Origin: Desulfobulbus elongatus DSM 2908
Lineage (GTDB): Bacteria > Desulfobacterota > Desulfobulbia > Desulfobulbales > Desulfobulbaceae
Length of the DNA: 64,000 bases
Reading direction: 5' to 3'
Assembly (NCBI RefSeq): GCF_000621145.1
Contig: NZ_JHZB01000009.1
Coordinates: 1-64,000, forward strand
Shown here: piece after piece, positions 50,756 to 59,752 of the stretch
Position numbering within the stretch: position 1 is the stretch's first letter
Layout of the letters: each line of letters starts with the position of its first letter
Made by a program: the position numbers and the translations under genes
Notes under the pieces: model-generated
Database searches by the model: none
Told to the model about the DNA's origin: nothing
Seen by the model: only the letters and a program-made list of their open reading frames with translations

Positions 50756-51699
50756 GCGCCTTCCCGCTCCTCCGTGCCGTGCAGCGCCAGCGTTTCCAGG
50801 CAGCGGCGCAGGTGTTGTTCCTCGGCGGCAGGCGGCAGGACGGTGCCGGGCAGTTCCAGGCCGTATTCCCGGCCCTGCCGGTGCGCGTCCAGGACCCAGC
50901 GGCACAGTTGCGACAGGGTGTCCTCGACCCCGGCGGCGCGCACGTCGCTCCAGCGCAGCCACAGGGCCGCCTGCCCCTGGGCGCCGTCGAATTCCTTGGT
51001 GTAGAGTTCGTCGAACCGGGCCAGCGCCTTCCAGGAGATCCGGGAGAGCGGATCGCCGGGGGCGTAGCGCCGCATGTCGGTGTAGGACCCGGCCTCCCTC
51101 CACTGATGGGCATTGCGGTTGGCTTGAAGTTCCGGCAGGGGTTGCTCACCCCTGGGCGCGGGATAGACCAGGATCGCCGGCAGGTCGCCGACCGGCAGCC
51201 GCGCCTCGAACAGCCCCAGCGGGAAGGCGCTGCGGATGGTGGCCGCCAGGTGCGGCAGTCGTCCCCGTGTTGGCGCCGGCCGCCTGAGCGCCAACTCGGC
51301 ACGGCCGCCGGCTGCCAGCCGCGCCTCGCCGGCCGGCGGCAGTCCCCGCGCGCCAACCCGCACGCCGTAGCGATCCTGGCCGCCGCGGTTCTCCACTTCC
51401 AGCCGGCAGACGGCCTGCTGCCCGGCAAAGACCGGCTCCACCCGCCAGTCGGCGGCAACCAGGCCGGCCACATTGGCCCTGGTGAACCACCACCCCACCA
51501 GGGCGATGGCGACCAGCAGGAAGGTCATGGCAAAAATCAGGTTGTTGCTGAAGTTGATCGACAACAGAAAACCACAGGCGATCAGGCCGAGAAAACCCCA
51601 GCCGGCGGGCGCCAGGCGCAGCCGCAGCCGTCTTCCTTTCAGCGGCCAGCGCAGCTGCATCTGCAGCAGCGACCGCATGGAAACGGAGTCGGCGCTCAT
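50752..51699 (-). CDS. DUF58 (VWA-like) membrane-anchored protein
   Basis: A 315-residue protein with two N-terminal hydrophobic helices (GWGFLGLIACGFLLSINF, LIFAMTFLLVAIALVGWWF). The DUF58 signature SYTDMRRYAPGDPLSRISWK lies near residue 195. DUF58 proteins act with MoxR AAA+ ATPases and TgpA in many proteobacteria, probably in envelope protein maturation. It overlaps both MoxR (ATGA) and the transglutaminase gene by 4 bases. Confidence 0.9.
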   Translation of the reverse strand: MSADSVSMRSLLQMQLRWPLKGRRLRLRLAPAGWGFLGLIACGFLLSINFSNNLIFAMTFLLVAIALVGWWFTRANVAGLVAADWRVEPVFAGQQAVCRLEVENRGGQDRYGVRVGARGLPPAGEARLAAGGRAELALRRPAPTRGRLPHLAATIRSAFPLGLFEARLPVGDLPAILVYPAPRGEQPLPELQANRNAHQWREAGSYTDMRRYAPGDPLSRISWKALARFDELYTKEFDGAQGQAALWLRWSDVRAAGVEDTLSQLCRWVLDAHRQGREYGLELPGTVLPPAAEEQHLRRCLETLALHGTEEREGA

Positions 51700-52643
51700 T
51701 CCACCGGCACCTGGGCCAGGATCTCCTCGCCGATGCGGGCGGCGGCAATGCCGCCGGCCAGCGGCGCCAGCCGGTGTCCGGCCAGGGCCGGCAGCACCCG
51801 CTGAATATCGCCGGGCAGCAGCTTGTCCTCGCCGTGCAGCAGGGCCCAGGCCTGGGCGGCCCGCAACAGGCCGAGCCCGGCCCGGGTCGACAGTCCGGCC
51901 TGAAACAGGTTCGAGGTGCGGGTGAATTCGAGCAGCCGGTGCAGATATTCCAGGACCGCGTCCGAGGCGTGCACCTGTTCCACTTGGCTTTGCAGCGTGA
52001 TGAGTTCGGCCGGCGTCACGATCGGCTCCAGGGACTCCAAAAGCCGCCGCCGGTCCTCGCCGCGCAGCAGTTCGAGTTCCGCCTCCCGGCCGGGATAGCC
52101 CATGGCGATCCGCAGCAGGAAGCGGTCGAGTTGCGATTCGGGCAGCGGGAAGGTGCCGGTCTGCTCGGTCGGGTTCTGGGTGGCGATGACGAAAAAGGGC
52201 TCCGGCAGCGGTCTCGGCGCACCCTCGACGCTCACCTGCCGCTCCTCCATGGCCTCCAGCAGCGCGCTCTGGCACTTGGGCGTGGCCCGGTTGATCTCGT
52301 CGGCCAGGAGCAGTTGGGTGAACACCGGCCCTTGGGTGAAAAAGAATTCGCCCCTGTTGCGGTCGTAGACCGAACAGCCGATGATGTCGCCGGGCAGAAG
52401 ATCGCTGGTGAACTGCACCCGCTGGTAGCTCAGGCCCAGGACCTTGCCCAGGGCGTGGGCGAGCACGGTCTTGCCCAGGCCGGGCACGTCCTCGATGAGC
52501 AGGTGCCCCCGCGCCAGCAGGCAGGTCAGGGCCATCTCGATCTGCTCCTCCTTGCCCAGGATGATGCGGTTGAGCTGCGCCAGCACCGGCGCCAGCACGG
52601 CCCCGGTGGTCTTCTCGTCATGGTCTGTGGTCATGATGTTCAT
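51696..52643 (-). CDS. MoxR-family AAA+ ATPase
   Basis: A 315-residue chaperone-like ATPase. Motifs are Walker A DVPGLGKTVLA, the MoxR-typical FTSDLLPGDIIG, Walker B LLLADEINRATPK and sensor FFVIATQNPTEQ. The start MNIMTTDHDEKT at 52643 has AAAAGG 7 bases ahead; another ATG two codons upstream abuts the ribosome site and is less likely. First gene of the MoxR-DUF58-transglutaminase-FTR1 operon. Such ATPases remodel partners with VWA-like domains, here DUF58. A GACCGAC/GTCGGTC hairpin lies in the leader (52667-52686). Confidence 0.93.
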   Translation of the reverse strand: MNIMTTDHDEKTTGAVLAPVLAQLNRIILGKEEQIEMALTCLLARGHLLIEDVPGLGKTVLAHALGKVLGLSYQRVQFTSDLLPGDIIGCSVYDRNRGEFFFTQGPVFTQLLLADEINRATPKCQSALLEAMEERQVSVEGAPRPLPEPFFVIATQNPTEQTGTFPLPESQLDRFLLRIAMGYPGREAELELLRGEDRRRLLESLEPIVTPAELITLQSQVEQVHASDAVLEYLHRLLEFTRTSNLFQAGLSTRAGLGLLRAAQAWALLHGEDKLLPGDIQRVLPALAGHRLAPLAGGIAAARIGEEILAQVPVE

Positions 52644-52771
52644 GTTCATCCTTTTCAATTGCTGATGACCGACACACTCGTCGGTCCATTTGCCTCGTCG
52701 TTGCGGTCGGGTGTGCACGCTGAGCATCCCGGCCCGGTCGAAATCAATCCCGTCGTCCGGCTCGGCGGTAG

Positions 52772-52796
52772 GTTGGGCTGACGAAGGAAGCCCAAC
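52772..52796. repeat. Small palindromic intergenic repeat
   Basis: GTTGGGCT (52772-52779), 9-base loop, AGCCCAAC (52789-52796), flanked by GGTAG. The arms are perfect and resemble the copy at 28951. It lies in the 231-base gap between the pilus operon and the MoxR operon. It could be a REP-like element or an mRNA end; no T-run follows. Confidence 0.5.
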
Positions 52797-52874
52797 AAAA
52801 ACGGCTCTCAATCCAACCGCCCACCCCAACACATTGCCGGGTCCATGCGGCTTCCTTGCCAAGGGAGCGTCAGG

Positions 52875-54071
52875 TCAGAACTTGAACCCCAGTCCGACGA
52901 TAACCGCATACGATTCCCATTCCGCCTCGTTGAGCGGGCCAGCCACCACCGAACCGTCGGAAAGATAGGTGGTGTCGGTGCCCGAGTCGGCCTCGAACCT
53001 GCTGTACCTGAAGCCCACCGTCCAGAACCACTTGGGATTGGGGGTGTAGCGATAGGTGATCGAGGCAACGATACCGTCGCCGTCGGAATCGTGCTCGTAG
53101 CTGACCGGATGGGCAAAATCGCCGCGCAGGTTCCAGTTGGCATCGGCCTCGTAGTCGGCCCAGTGGTATTCCAGCGAGGCCAGCAGGGCATGGCTCTGGT
53201 CAAAGACCAGTTCCATGTCCAGGCCGATCCAGGGGCCGGCCCAATGGGCGTCGTAATTGCTGTCGAGCCCATCGAACGGACCAAGCGGCATGTTGAAACC
53301 GTAGTCGGCAATGACCTGCACGCCATCGGTCATATCCAGATCCTGGGAATGATAGGAATAGCCCACCAGGGGCATCAGGTGCATGTACCGGTCGCTACCG
53401 GACAGCGGCAGGTCGAAGCGGTACCCCACGCCGATGGTGGCATCGACCAGCGAACCGCTGTCCGAGTCGGAATACGAGCGGGAAAATTCGTAAGTCCGGT
53501 TGTTCCCCAGGTAATCCGAATCCTGGACATCGCCGCTGAGGGTGCGGCCGATATCGAAGCCGCCCCTGACATAGAAGTTGGCGCTGTTGCTCCAGCGCAG
53601 GGTCCCGGACAGGGTCAGGCTCTCGATATCGTCGTATTGCAACTCCGAGAGGATGTTGGGACGGTAATCGCTGTCGGCGATGTTCCAGTTCACGCTGTCC
53701 CAGCGGTAGCCGGCACCCAGGGTGAAGGAAGACGGATAGGCCAGGGTGCGCGGCCGGCTTTTCCCCGACACCAAGGCCTCCCGCTCGGCGGCGGACTCGG
53801 CCGTGGCCTCGGGCGGCAGCACCGTCATCGGTGTGGGTTCGGCCGTCTCCACCGGCCGGGACTCTTTCGTCGCCGGCTGGTCTTCGCCATCGGTGCTGAA
53901 GGTGATCACGTCGCTTCTGCCCTGCCCCGGCGACAAAATCATTTTCAGTTCCGCCGGCGGCTGGTCGGCGGCGCCGGCCATGGCCGTCCCCAGGCTGCCC
54001 AGCAGGACGGACGCGGCCAGCATCGCCTTGCGCGCCGACGGCTGCGGTCTTCCGTGTCGATGATGCATCAT
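52875..54071 (-). CDS. Outer-membrane beta-barrel protein at the end of the pilus-like operon
   Basis: A 398-residue exported protein: signal (MLAASVLLGSLGTAMAGAAD), a Pro/Glu/Thr-rich linker (about 35-110), then alternating aromatic/polar strands (SFTLGAGYRWDSVNW ... LTLSGTLRWSN ... ATIGVGYRFDLPL ... VGYSYHSQDLDMTDG ... VGFRYSRFEAD ...) ending in GFKF, a C-terminal Phe barrel signal. The pattern fits an omptin-sized 10-strand barrel; no omptin catalytic pair was identified. ATG overlaps the secretin stop (ATGA). It may be a channel partner or enzyme of the secretion system. Confidence 0.8.
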   Translation of the reverse strand: MMHHRHGRPQPSARKAMLAASVLLGSLGTAMAGAADQPPAELKMILSPGQGRSDVITFSTDGEDQPATKESRPVETAEPTPMTVLPPEATAESAAEREALVSGKSRPRTLAYPSSFTLGAGYRWDSVNWNIADSDYRPNILSELQYDDIESLTLSGTLRWSNSANFYVRGGFDIGRTLSGDVQDSDYLGNNRTYEFSRSYSDSDSGSLVDATIGVGYRFDLPLSGSDRYMHLMPLVGYSYHSQDLDMTDGVQVIADYGFNMPLGPFDGLDSNYDAHWAGPWIGLDMELVFDQSHALLASLEYHWADYEADANWNLRGDFAHPVSYEHDSDGDGIVASITYRYTPNPKWFWTVGFRYSRFEADSGTDTTYLSDGSVVAGPLNEAEWESYAVIVGLGFKF

Positions 54072-56338
54072 TTCCCCCCCAATCCCATGGTGTTGGCGAA
54101 CGGTTGCTCCGAAATCAGATACAGATAGGTGAAATCCCCTTCCCTGCCGGCCGGTGCCAGCTGCTGCGTCTCCAGGGTGGCGGCGTTCCAGGTGCCGCGC
54201 ATTGTGCCCACGTCGAGCACCACTTCGCTCCTGGTGGTGTTTTCGACCTTGAGGGCGGTGATGTAGTGAAAGCCGTTATGCCAAGCCGCCATCGGGGTCA
54301 CCCGCACCCCCTTGTGGGGGAACAGCGCCACTTCGCCCAAAGCCGGCAGATGGACCGGCTTGACGCTGCCCTCGGGCTTGCGCAGCAGCAGGGTCATGCG
54401 CACCTGCTTGGCCGCCACCCGGGTCAGTTCGATGAAGCTCTGATTCAATCCGTCGATTTCCTTGCCGCCGGCCGCGCCCCTGGCGGTTTCGCGGGATTTG
54501 TCGAGTTCGTCGAAGTACAGATCCATTTCGTTGGGATGGCTGCTGAGCTTGCTCAGGCGCTGGCGGGTGATGGCCTCGCCCTGGCTGGGGGCGCTGAGCA
54601 CATGGGGGGTGATCAGCAGCACCAGTTCGGTCTTGACATTGGTCTTCGCATCCTCGCGGAAGAAAAACCCGAGCAGGGGAATGTCGCCCAGCACCGGCAC
54701 CTTGCTGGAGGCGTCGTTCTTGGTGGTGCGCATCATGCCGCCCACGGCCACGGTCATGCCATCGTGGGCCAGGACCGTACCCTCCAGGGTGGAGGTGTTG
54801 ACGGAATCGATCGTGGCATAATCCAGGGTGTTGCCCACCACGACCGGGACCTTGCCGCTGTTTTCAGCCACGCTGGATTTCTCGTGGACTATGCGCATCA
54901 CCACCGACCGGTCGGCGTTGATCGAGGGCAGGATGCTCAGGGTGTCGCCGACGCTCCGCACCTCGGTTTCGGGCACGACCACCGAGGTCACCCGGACAAC
55001 CTCGGCGGTGGCTTCGGTGACGTCGACCGATTCGGTGGTGAACCCGGTGGTCATCACCCGCTCCTGGCCGATGAACAGCTTGGCCGGGTGATTGTTGGCC
55101 GCCAGCAGCATCGGCGTGGCGATCGAACTGATCCGGCCCTCCGCCTCCAGCAGTTGCAGCCGAACCCGCAGGTTGCCGCTCAGGGCTTGAAAGACGAGGG
55201 TGCTGTCTCCGATCAGGTCGAAATTGCCCGAGCCCACCGCCGTGCTGCCCACGGTGGTGGCATCGGCATTGAACGGATTGGTCACCTGGCCATCGTCCGG
55301 TCCCCGCTTCTGGTTGCCACTGATGCTGCTGATGTCGAAGGCCGACTGGAACTCGTCGTTCAACTGCACCTCAAGCACCTTCATCTCCAGCAGTACCTCC
55401 GGCACCTGCAGGTCGGACTCCTCGATGATGCGGGCGATCTCCTCCATGGCCTTCTCGTCCGAGGTGCGGACAAAGAGCATGTTGTGCATCCGGTTGATGG
55501 TCACATAGATGGTGGGCTCCTGCTGTTGCTTCGAAACCTGGCCCAGGGCCGACTCGGAGATCATCTGGGGCTGCCGTTTCTGCATCTCCTCCAGCAGGGC
55601 CAGTCTGGCGGTGGTCAGGTCGGCCGCGTCCGTTTTTTGCTGAGCGGCGCTGCCGCCCCTCTTGCTATCGGTTCTGTCCCTGCTCCTCCGATTCCTGCTC
55701 GATGACGAGGAGCTGCTCGATTCATCTTCATCGTCCATGGTGCCTTCATCCATGTTTTCCGCAAAGGCCCCCGAAGCGCTGCCGACCGTGTAATCGTCGC
55801 CCAGGAACCGGTTGGCCTTGCCCTCCAGTTGCACCCGCTCGCCGAACAGGTCGGCGATGGTCCGGGCCGCGATGCCGACATTGAGGTACTTGAGTTTGAA
55901 GGCCCGCACCGGTTCATCGCGGAAGACCACGATGTCGCGGCCGTACTCCTCGGTGGTCATGATAATGAAGGTGCCGGTCTTGCTGTTGTAGCGGTACCAG
56001 AGCCCGGCGATGCGGCACAGGCTGTCGACGATGTCGGTCACCGACAGGTCGCGGATGAAAAAGGTGATCTGCTTCTCGCCGGCGGCGGTGGTGGCCACGA
56101 TGTTCACCCTGGTCAGTTCGGAGATAACCCGGACCGCATCCAGGACCCTGGTTTTCTTGAATTCCAGTTCCCTGACGGAGATCGCCTCGGCCCGGGCATT
56201 TCCCTGTCCCTGGGGCCATTCCCTCCGTTCGGCACCGTGGGCCGTCCAGGTTCCGGCCAAAAGGCAGAACGCCAGCACCAGCAGCACCGGCCGAAAGCAG
56301 GTCGATGACCGACGGAACAGGGAACTTTGCCACACCAT
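54068..56338 (-). CDS. Secretin (PilQ/MshL/GspD-like) with an unusual C-terminal extension
   Basis: A 756-residue outer-membrane channel subunit. It has a signal peptide (1-35), N-domains (about 50-170), an acidic and poly-Ser insert (SSSSSSSS at 207-214), another N-domain, and the secretin core (about 320-580) with LLAANNHPAKLFIGQE and VPVLGDIPLLGFFFR. Beyond about 600 a further 150 residues read RKPEGSVKPVHLPALGEVAL ... FPHKGVRVTPMAAWHNGFHY ... ALKVENTTRSEVVLDV ... GTMRGTWNAATLE. This resembles the end of DUF3438 (TIGR03749) proteins of integrative conjugative elements, VirB9/TraK-like caps. That match is by recognition only. It is coupled to the barrel gene downstream and PilP upstream. 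Confidence 0.9.
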   Translation of the reverse strand: MVWQSSLFRRSSTCFRPVLLVLAFCLLAGTWTAHGAERREWPQGQGNARAEAISVRELEFKKTRVLDAVRVISELTRVNIVATTAAGEKQITFFIRDLSVTDIVDSLCRIAGLWYRYNSKTGTFIIMTTEEYGRDIVVFRDEPVRAFKLKYLNVGIAARTIADLFGERVQLEGKANRFLGDDYTVGSASGAFAENMDEGTMDDEDESSSSSSSSRNRRSRDRTDSKRGGSAAQQKTDAADLTTARLALLEEMQKRQPQMISESALGQVSKQQQEPTIYVTINRMHNMLFVRTSDEKAMEEIARIIEESDLQVPEVLLEMKVLEVQLNDEFQSAFDISSISGNQKRGPDDGQVTNPFNADATTVGSTAVGSGNFDLIGDSTLVFQALSGNLRVRLQLLEAEGRISSIATPMLLAANNHPAKLFIGQERVMTTGFTTESVDVTEATAEVVRVTSVVVPETEVRSVGDTLSILPSINADRSVVMRIVHEKSSVAENSGKVPVVVGNTLDYATIDSVNTSTLEGTVLAHDGMTVAVGGMMRTTKNDASSKVPVLGDIPLLGFFFREDAKTNVKTELVLLITPHVLSAPSQGEAITRQRLSKLSSHPNEMDLYFDELDKSRETARGAAGGKEIDGLNQSFIELTRVAAKQVRMTLLLRKPEGSVKPVHLPALGEVALFPHKGVRVTPMAAWHNGFHYITALKVENTTRSEVVLDVGTMRGTWNAATLETQQLAPAGREGDFTYLYLISEQPFANTMGLGGK

Positions 56339-56361
56339 GCGCGCCTCTCTCCTCTCGTGCC

Positions 56362-56883
56362 TCAGCGCACGATGATTCTCTGGTTCAACGAGCCATACTC
56401 CACCACCAGGTGCAGTCGGTCGATCTTCTGCACCCGGATCACCGAGTCGATGGCGAAATCGTGCAGTCCCACGGTATCGCCCTCGCGAACGATATAGACA
56501 TCGCCGCCGACCAGCTCCAGCAGGGCCAGCACTTCACCGTCCTTGCCCTGGAGATGGCCGCGCAGCCGCATCGTGGGCACCTTGTCCGGCTGTTTGACCG
56601 GCGTGAACTCGGACTGGGCAACCAAGGCGGCCGCCGCATTCGGCTGATCCTTGAGCAGCAGCAGCCGGGCCGAGGGCGCAAAGGGATTGCGCGGCCCCTG
56701 CGATCCGCCCAGGCTACCGAGGATCCCGGTCGCCGTCGCCGGGATTTCCCCCTGATCCAGGGACAACAGCGGCTGTGGCTGGACAATATCGCTATCTCCC
56801 GGCACCGCCCCGGCCCCTGGCCGGAACCAGCAGAGCGCCATGACCAGGACCGGCAGCATTCTTTTCCATCCGCGTCGTTTCAT
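56362..56883 (-). CDS. PilP/MshK-like pilotin-type pilus assembly protein
   Basis: A 173-residue exported protein: signal (MLPVLVMALCWFRPGAGA), disordered Gln/Pro-rich stretch, the RNPFAPS motif near 70 that precedes PilP domains, and a beta-rich C-terminal HR-type domain (MRLRGHLQGKDGEVLALLEL ... VYIVREGDTVGLHDFAIDSV). PilP/GspC-HR domains contact the secretin N-domains, which fits its place directly ahead of the secretin gene. The start MKRRGWKR lies 1 base after the PilC stop. Confidence 0.8.
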   Translation of the reverse strand: MKRRGWKRMLPVLVMALCWFRPGAGAVPGDSDIVQPQPLLSLDQGEIPATATGILGSLGGSQGPRNPFAPSARLLLLKDQPNAAAALVAQSEFTPVKQPDKVPTMRLRGHLQGKDGEVLALLELVGGDVYIVREGDTVGLHDFAIDSVIRVQKIDRLHLVVEYGSLNQRIIVR

Positions 56884-56884
56884 C

Positions 56885-58129
56885 TCACATCCCCCGATTG
56901 GATACCGACATGACCGCCTGAAAAAAGGCGTAATAGACAAAGCCTACCATACCGCCCACCATCACGATCAGCATGGGTTCGATCATGATCGAGATCATCT
57001 TGACCTTGGCGGCCAGTTCCTTCTGGTAGTATTCGCCCACCCCGTGCATGACCGTGTCCAACTGGCCGGAACTCTCGCCCACCGCCGCCATGTTGCGCAT
57101 CATCAGGGTGATGTGCGGCTGTTCGAAGGCCTTGGACAGGGGTTTGCCCGCCAGCAACCCCTCGGCCGCCCGCCTGAAGCAGTGGCTTACCGCCAGGTTG
57201 CCGATCACGCCGCCGGTGATGCGCAGCGACTCCAGGGCGGTGACGCCGCTGGACAGCAGCATCGCCAGGCACCAACCGGCCTGGGCCATGGCCGAGGCCC
57301 GGATCGCCCCGCCGATGACCGGGATGGCCAGGAGCACCCGGTCGATGACCTGTTTGCCCTTGGGCTGGGTCATGGCGACGAGGATGCCGAAAATCACGGA
57401 GCCGGCGACAATGCCGAGCACCTTGCCATGGTCGAGCGCCCAGGCGGAGACGTCCATCAGCATCTGGGTCGAGCCCGGCAGGGTGGCGTTGCGGGCACTG
57501 AGAAAGGTGGCGAAGCGGGGAATGACCCCCACCACCAGAAAGATCACCACCCCCACCGCGGCGATCAGCACAAACGAGGGATAGAGCATGGCCGAGAACA
57601 GTTGCTGTTTCAACTCCCGGCTCTTTTCCAGGTTGTCGGCCAGGCGTTCGAGGATCGAATCCAGGTTGCCGCTCTGCTCGCCGCTGGCGATCAGGTTGGC
57701 GACCATCGGCGAAAAAATATTTTTTTCCCGGGCCACCACCGCCGAGAAACTGGCCCCCTTGCGGATCTCGTCGCTCATCCGCCTGAGCGCCCGCTTGAGC
57801 CGGATCTTGGCCACCATCTCGCAGTTGGCGTCCAGGGCCGTGACCAGGGTATAGCCGGACCGCAGCATCAGCGCGGTCTGGCGGAAGAAGACGACCAGAT
57901 CGCCGGCCTTGACTTTGAGGTATTGCCCGGGGTTGAGCAGCGCCGCCACGGTGCGCAGCCGGGCGCGCAGGCCGCCGCCGGAACGCGACCAGGTGCCCTC
58001 GCGCAGTTCGAGCACGTAGATGGCCCGCTCCCTGAGCAGCCGCCGCGCCTCCTTGACATCCTTGGCCTCGACCTGACCCTGCTGGTTCTGGCCCCGGCCG
58101 TCGAGGCCGGTGTAGGAAAAGACCGGCAT
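56885..58129 (-). CDS. Type II secretion/type IV pilus inner-membrane platform protein (PilC/GspF)
   Basis: A 414-residue polytopic protein with two T2SSF domains (about 60-190 and 260-390) and three hydrophobic helices (VLIAAVGVVIFLVVGVIPRF, VAGSVIFGILVAM, MIEPMLIVMVGGMVGFVYYAFF). Conserved segments are GYTLVTALDA, IASGEQSGNLDSIL and GESSGQLDTVM. It converts ATPase motion into pilin extrusion. It starts 3 bases after the gspE stop. Confidence 0.93.
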   Translation of the reverse strand: MPVFSYTGLDGRGQNQQGQVEAKDVKEARRLLRERAIYVLELREGTWSRSGGGLRARLRTVAALLNPGQYLKVKAGDLVVFFRQTALMLRSGYTLVTALDANCEMVAKIRLKRALRRMSDEIRKGASFSAVVAREKNIFSPMVANLIASGEQSGNLDSILERLADNLEKSRELKQQLFSAMLYPSFVLIAAVGVVIFLVVGVIPRFATFLSARNATLPGSTQMLMDVSAWALDHGKVLGIVAGSVIFGILVAMTQPKGKQVIDRVLLAIPVIGGAIRASAMAQAGWCLAMLLSSGVTALESLRITGGVIGNLAVSHCFRRAAEGLLAGKPLSKAFEQPHITLMMRNMAAVGESSGQLDTVMHGVGEYYQKELAAKVKMISIMIEPMLIVMVGGMVGFVYYAFFQAVMSVSNRGM

Positions 58130-58132
58130 GGC

Positions 58133-59752
58133 TTACCCCTCCACGCGGAGGTGCAGGACCTCGCGCAGGGCGGCCTCGCCGGCCATCACCTTGGCGCAGG
58201 CGTCCTGCCACAGGGTGCGCAGGCCGGTGGCCATGCGGTGGATGTCCTTTTCCCCGGCCCCTTCGGCGATGGCCATGCGCAGGTCGCGGTCGATCCACAG
58301 GGCCTCGAAGATGCCGATCCGGCCGCGAAACCCGGTGCCCAGGCAGAACGAGCAGCCCACCGGGTCGCAGATCTCCGCGCCGCTGTCCACGGCCAGCCCG
58401 AGCAGGTGCAGTTCCTCTGGCTCGGCCGGACGCCGGCGGCGGCAGTGACGGCAGAGCCGCCGCACCAGCCGCTGGGCCATGACCCCGATCAGGGTCGAGC
58501 CGATCAGGAACCGCTCGGCGCCGATATCCGCCAGCCGGGTCACCGCGCCCACCGAGTCGTTGGTATGCAGGGTGGAGAGCACCAGGTGGCCGGTCATGGC
58601 GGCACGCAGGCCGATCTCCACCGTCTCCTTGTCGCGGATCTCGCCCACCAGGATCACGTCCGGGTCGTGGCGGAGGAAGGAGCGCAGGGCCTGGGCGAAA
58701 TTGACCTTGCCGCTCACCTGCACCTGGCTGACCCCCTCGATCGGCTGTTCCACCGGGTCCTCGACCGTGAGCACGTTCATCTGATCCACCTTGAGTTCGC
58801 GGATGGCGGCGTACAAGGTGGTCGACTTGCCGCTGCCGGTGGGTCCGGTGACCAGGATCATACCGTAGGGCCGGGCGATGGCGCCGCGGAACTCGGCGAG
58901 GATCGCCTCCGGCATGCCCAGGTCCTCCAGGCTCAGGTTGCCGGTCTCCTGCCCGAGGATGCGCATGGTGCCGCGCTCGCCCCACCTGGTGGGAATGGTG
59001 GCCACGCGGATGTCGGTTTCCGGGATGTCCCAGTTGGTGATGGTGTACTTCATGGCTCCGTCCTGGGCCATGCGCTGCTCGGCGATGTCGAGCCCGGCCA
59101 GGACCTTGATCCGGTTCATCAGCGCCTCCTCCTCGGCCAGGCTCAGGAGGCGGCCGTAATTCTGCATCCGACCGTCCACCCGCAGCCGGATGCGCATCCC
59201 TCCCTCGACGGGTTCGAAGTGGACGTCCGAGGCTCGCCGCAGGTAGACTTCCTTCATGATGTCGTCGAGCAGTTCGACCGGGTCGCTCTCCTCGTCCGCC
59301 GCGGCCAGAGCCGGGAGGATTCCCTCCTCGCCGCTGCGCAGCACGGCCGCGCGCAGGGCGCGGGGATCGGCCAGGGCCGGCAGCAGTCGTTGCCCCACGG
59401 CCCGTTCGGCCCGCTCCAGGGTGAGCCGGTCTTCCGGGTCGGCCAGGACCAGCAGCCGCTCGCCGCCCCTGCACACCGGCAGCATCGGCCGCTGCTGGCG
59501 CATGGTGCGCGGCAGCAGGGCCAGGGTTTCCCGGTCGGCCTTGAGTTCGTCCGGCTGGAGAAAGGGCATGCGATGGGTATCGGCCAGGGCCTGGTACAGG
59601 GCCGCCTCGGGGAAACGACCCGCCCGGGTGATCACCTCCAGCAGCGGCAGCCGCTCGCGCTTGGCCTGCAGGCGCAGGCCCTTGAGCGCCTCCGCCTCCA
59701 CCAGCCCCACCCGGATGCCGGCCTCGATCAGGGTCGTCTCGGTGACCGCCAT
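58133..59752 (-). CDS. Assembly ATPase (PilB/GspE family)
   Basis: A 539-residue hexameric ATPase: N-terminal MshEN/GspE-N domain (about 5-150), then the motor with Walker A GPTGSGKSTT (303-312), Asp box VLTVEDPVEQP, Walker B DPDVILVGEIRD and His box LVLSTLHTNDS. A zinc-binding set of Cys pairs (CRHC ... CSFC) in the C-terminal region is typical of extension ATPases. The ATG shares one base with the PilT-type stop (TGATG). The very long frame extending upstream is not coding. Confidence 0.94.
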   Translation of the reverse strand: MAVTETTLIEAGIRVGLVEAEALKGLRLQAKRERLPLLEVITRAGRFPEAALYQALADTHRMPFLQPDELKADRETLALLPRTMRQQRPMLPVCRGGERLLVLADPEDRLTLERAERAVGQRLLPALADPRALRAAVLRSGEEGILPALAAADEESDPVELLDDIMKEVYLRRASDVHFEPVEGGMRIRLRVDGRMQNYGRLLSLAEEEALMNRIKVLAGLDIAEQRMAQDGAMKYTITNWDIPETDIRVATIPTRWGERGTMRILGQETGNLSLEDLGMPEAILAEFRGAIARPYGMILVTGPTGSGKSTTLYAAIRELKVDQMNVLTVEDPVEQPIEGVSQVQVSGKVNFAQALRSFLRHDPDVILVGEIRDKETVEIGLRAAMTGHLVLSTLHTNDSVGAVTRLADIGAERFLIGSTLIGVMAQRLVRRLCRHCRRRRPAEPEELHLLGLAVDSGAEICDPVGCSFCLGTGFRGRIGIFEALWIDRDLRMAIAEGAGEKDIHRMATGLRTLWQDACAKVMAGEAALREVLHLRVEG

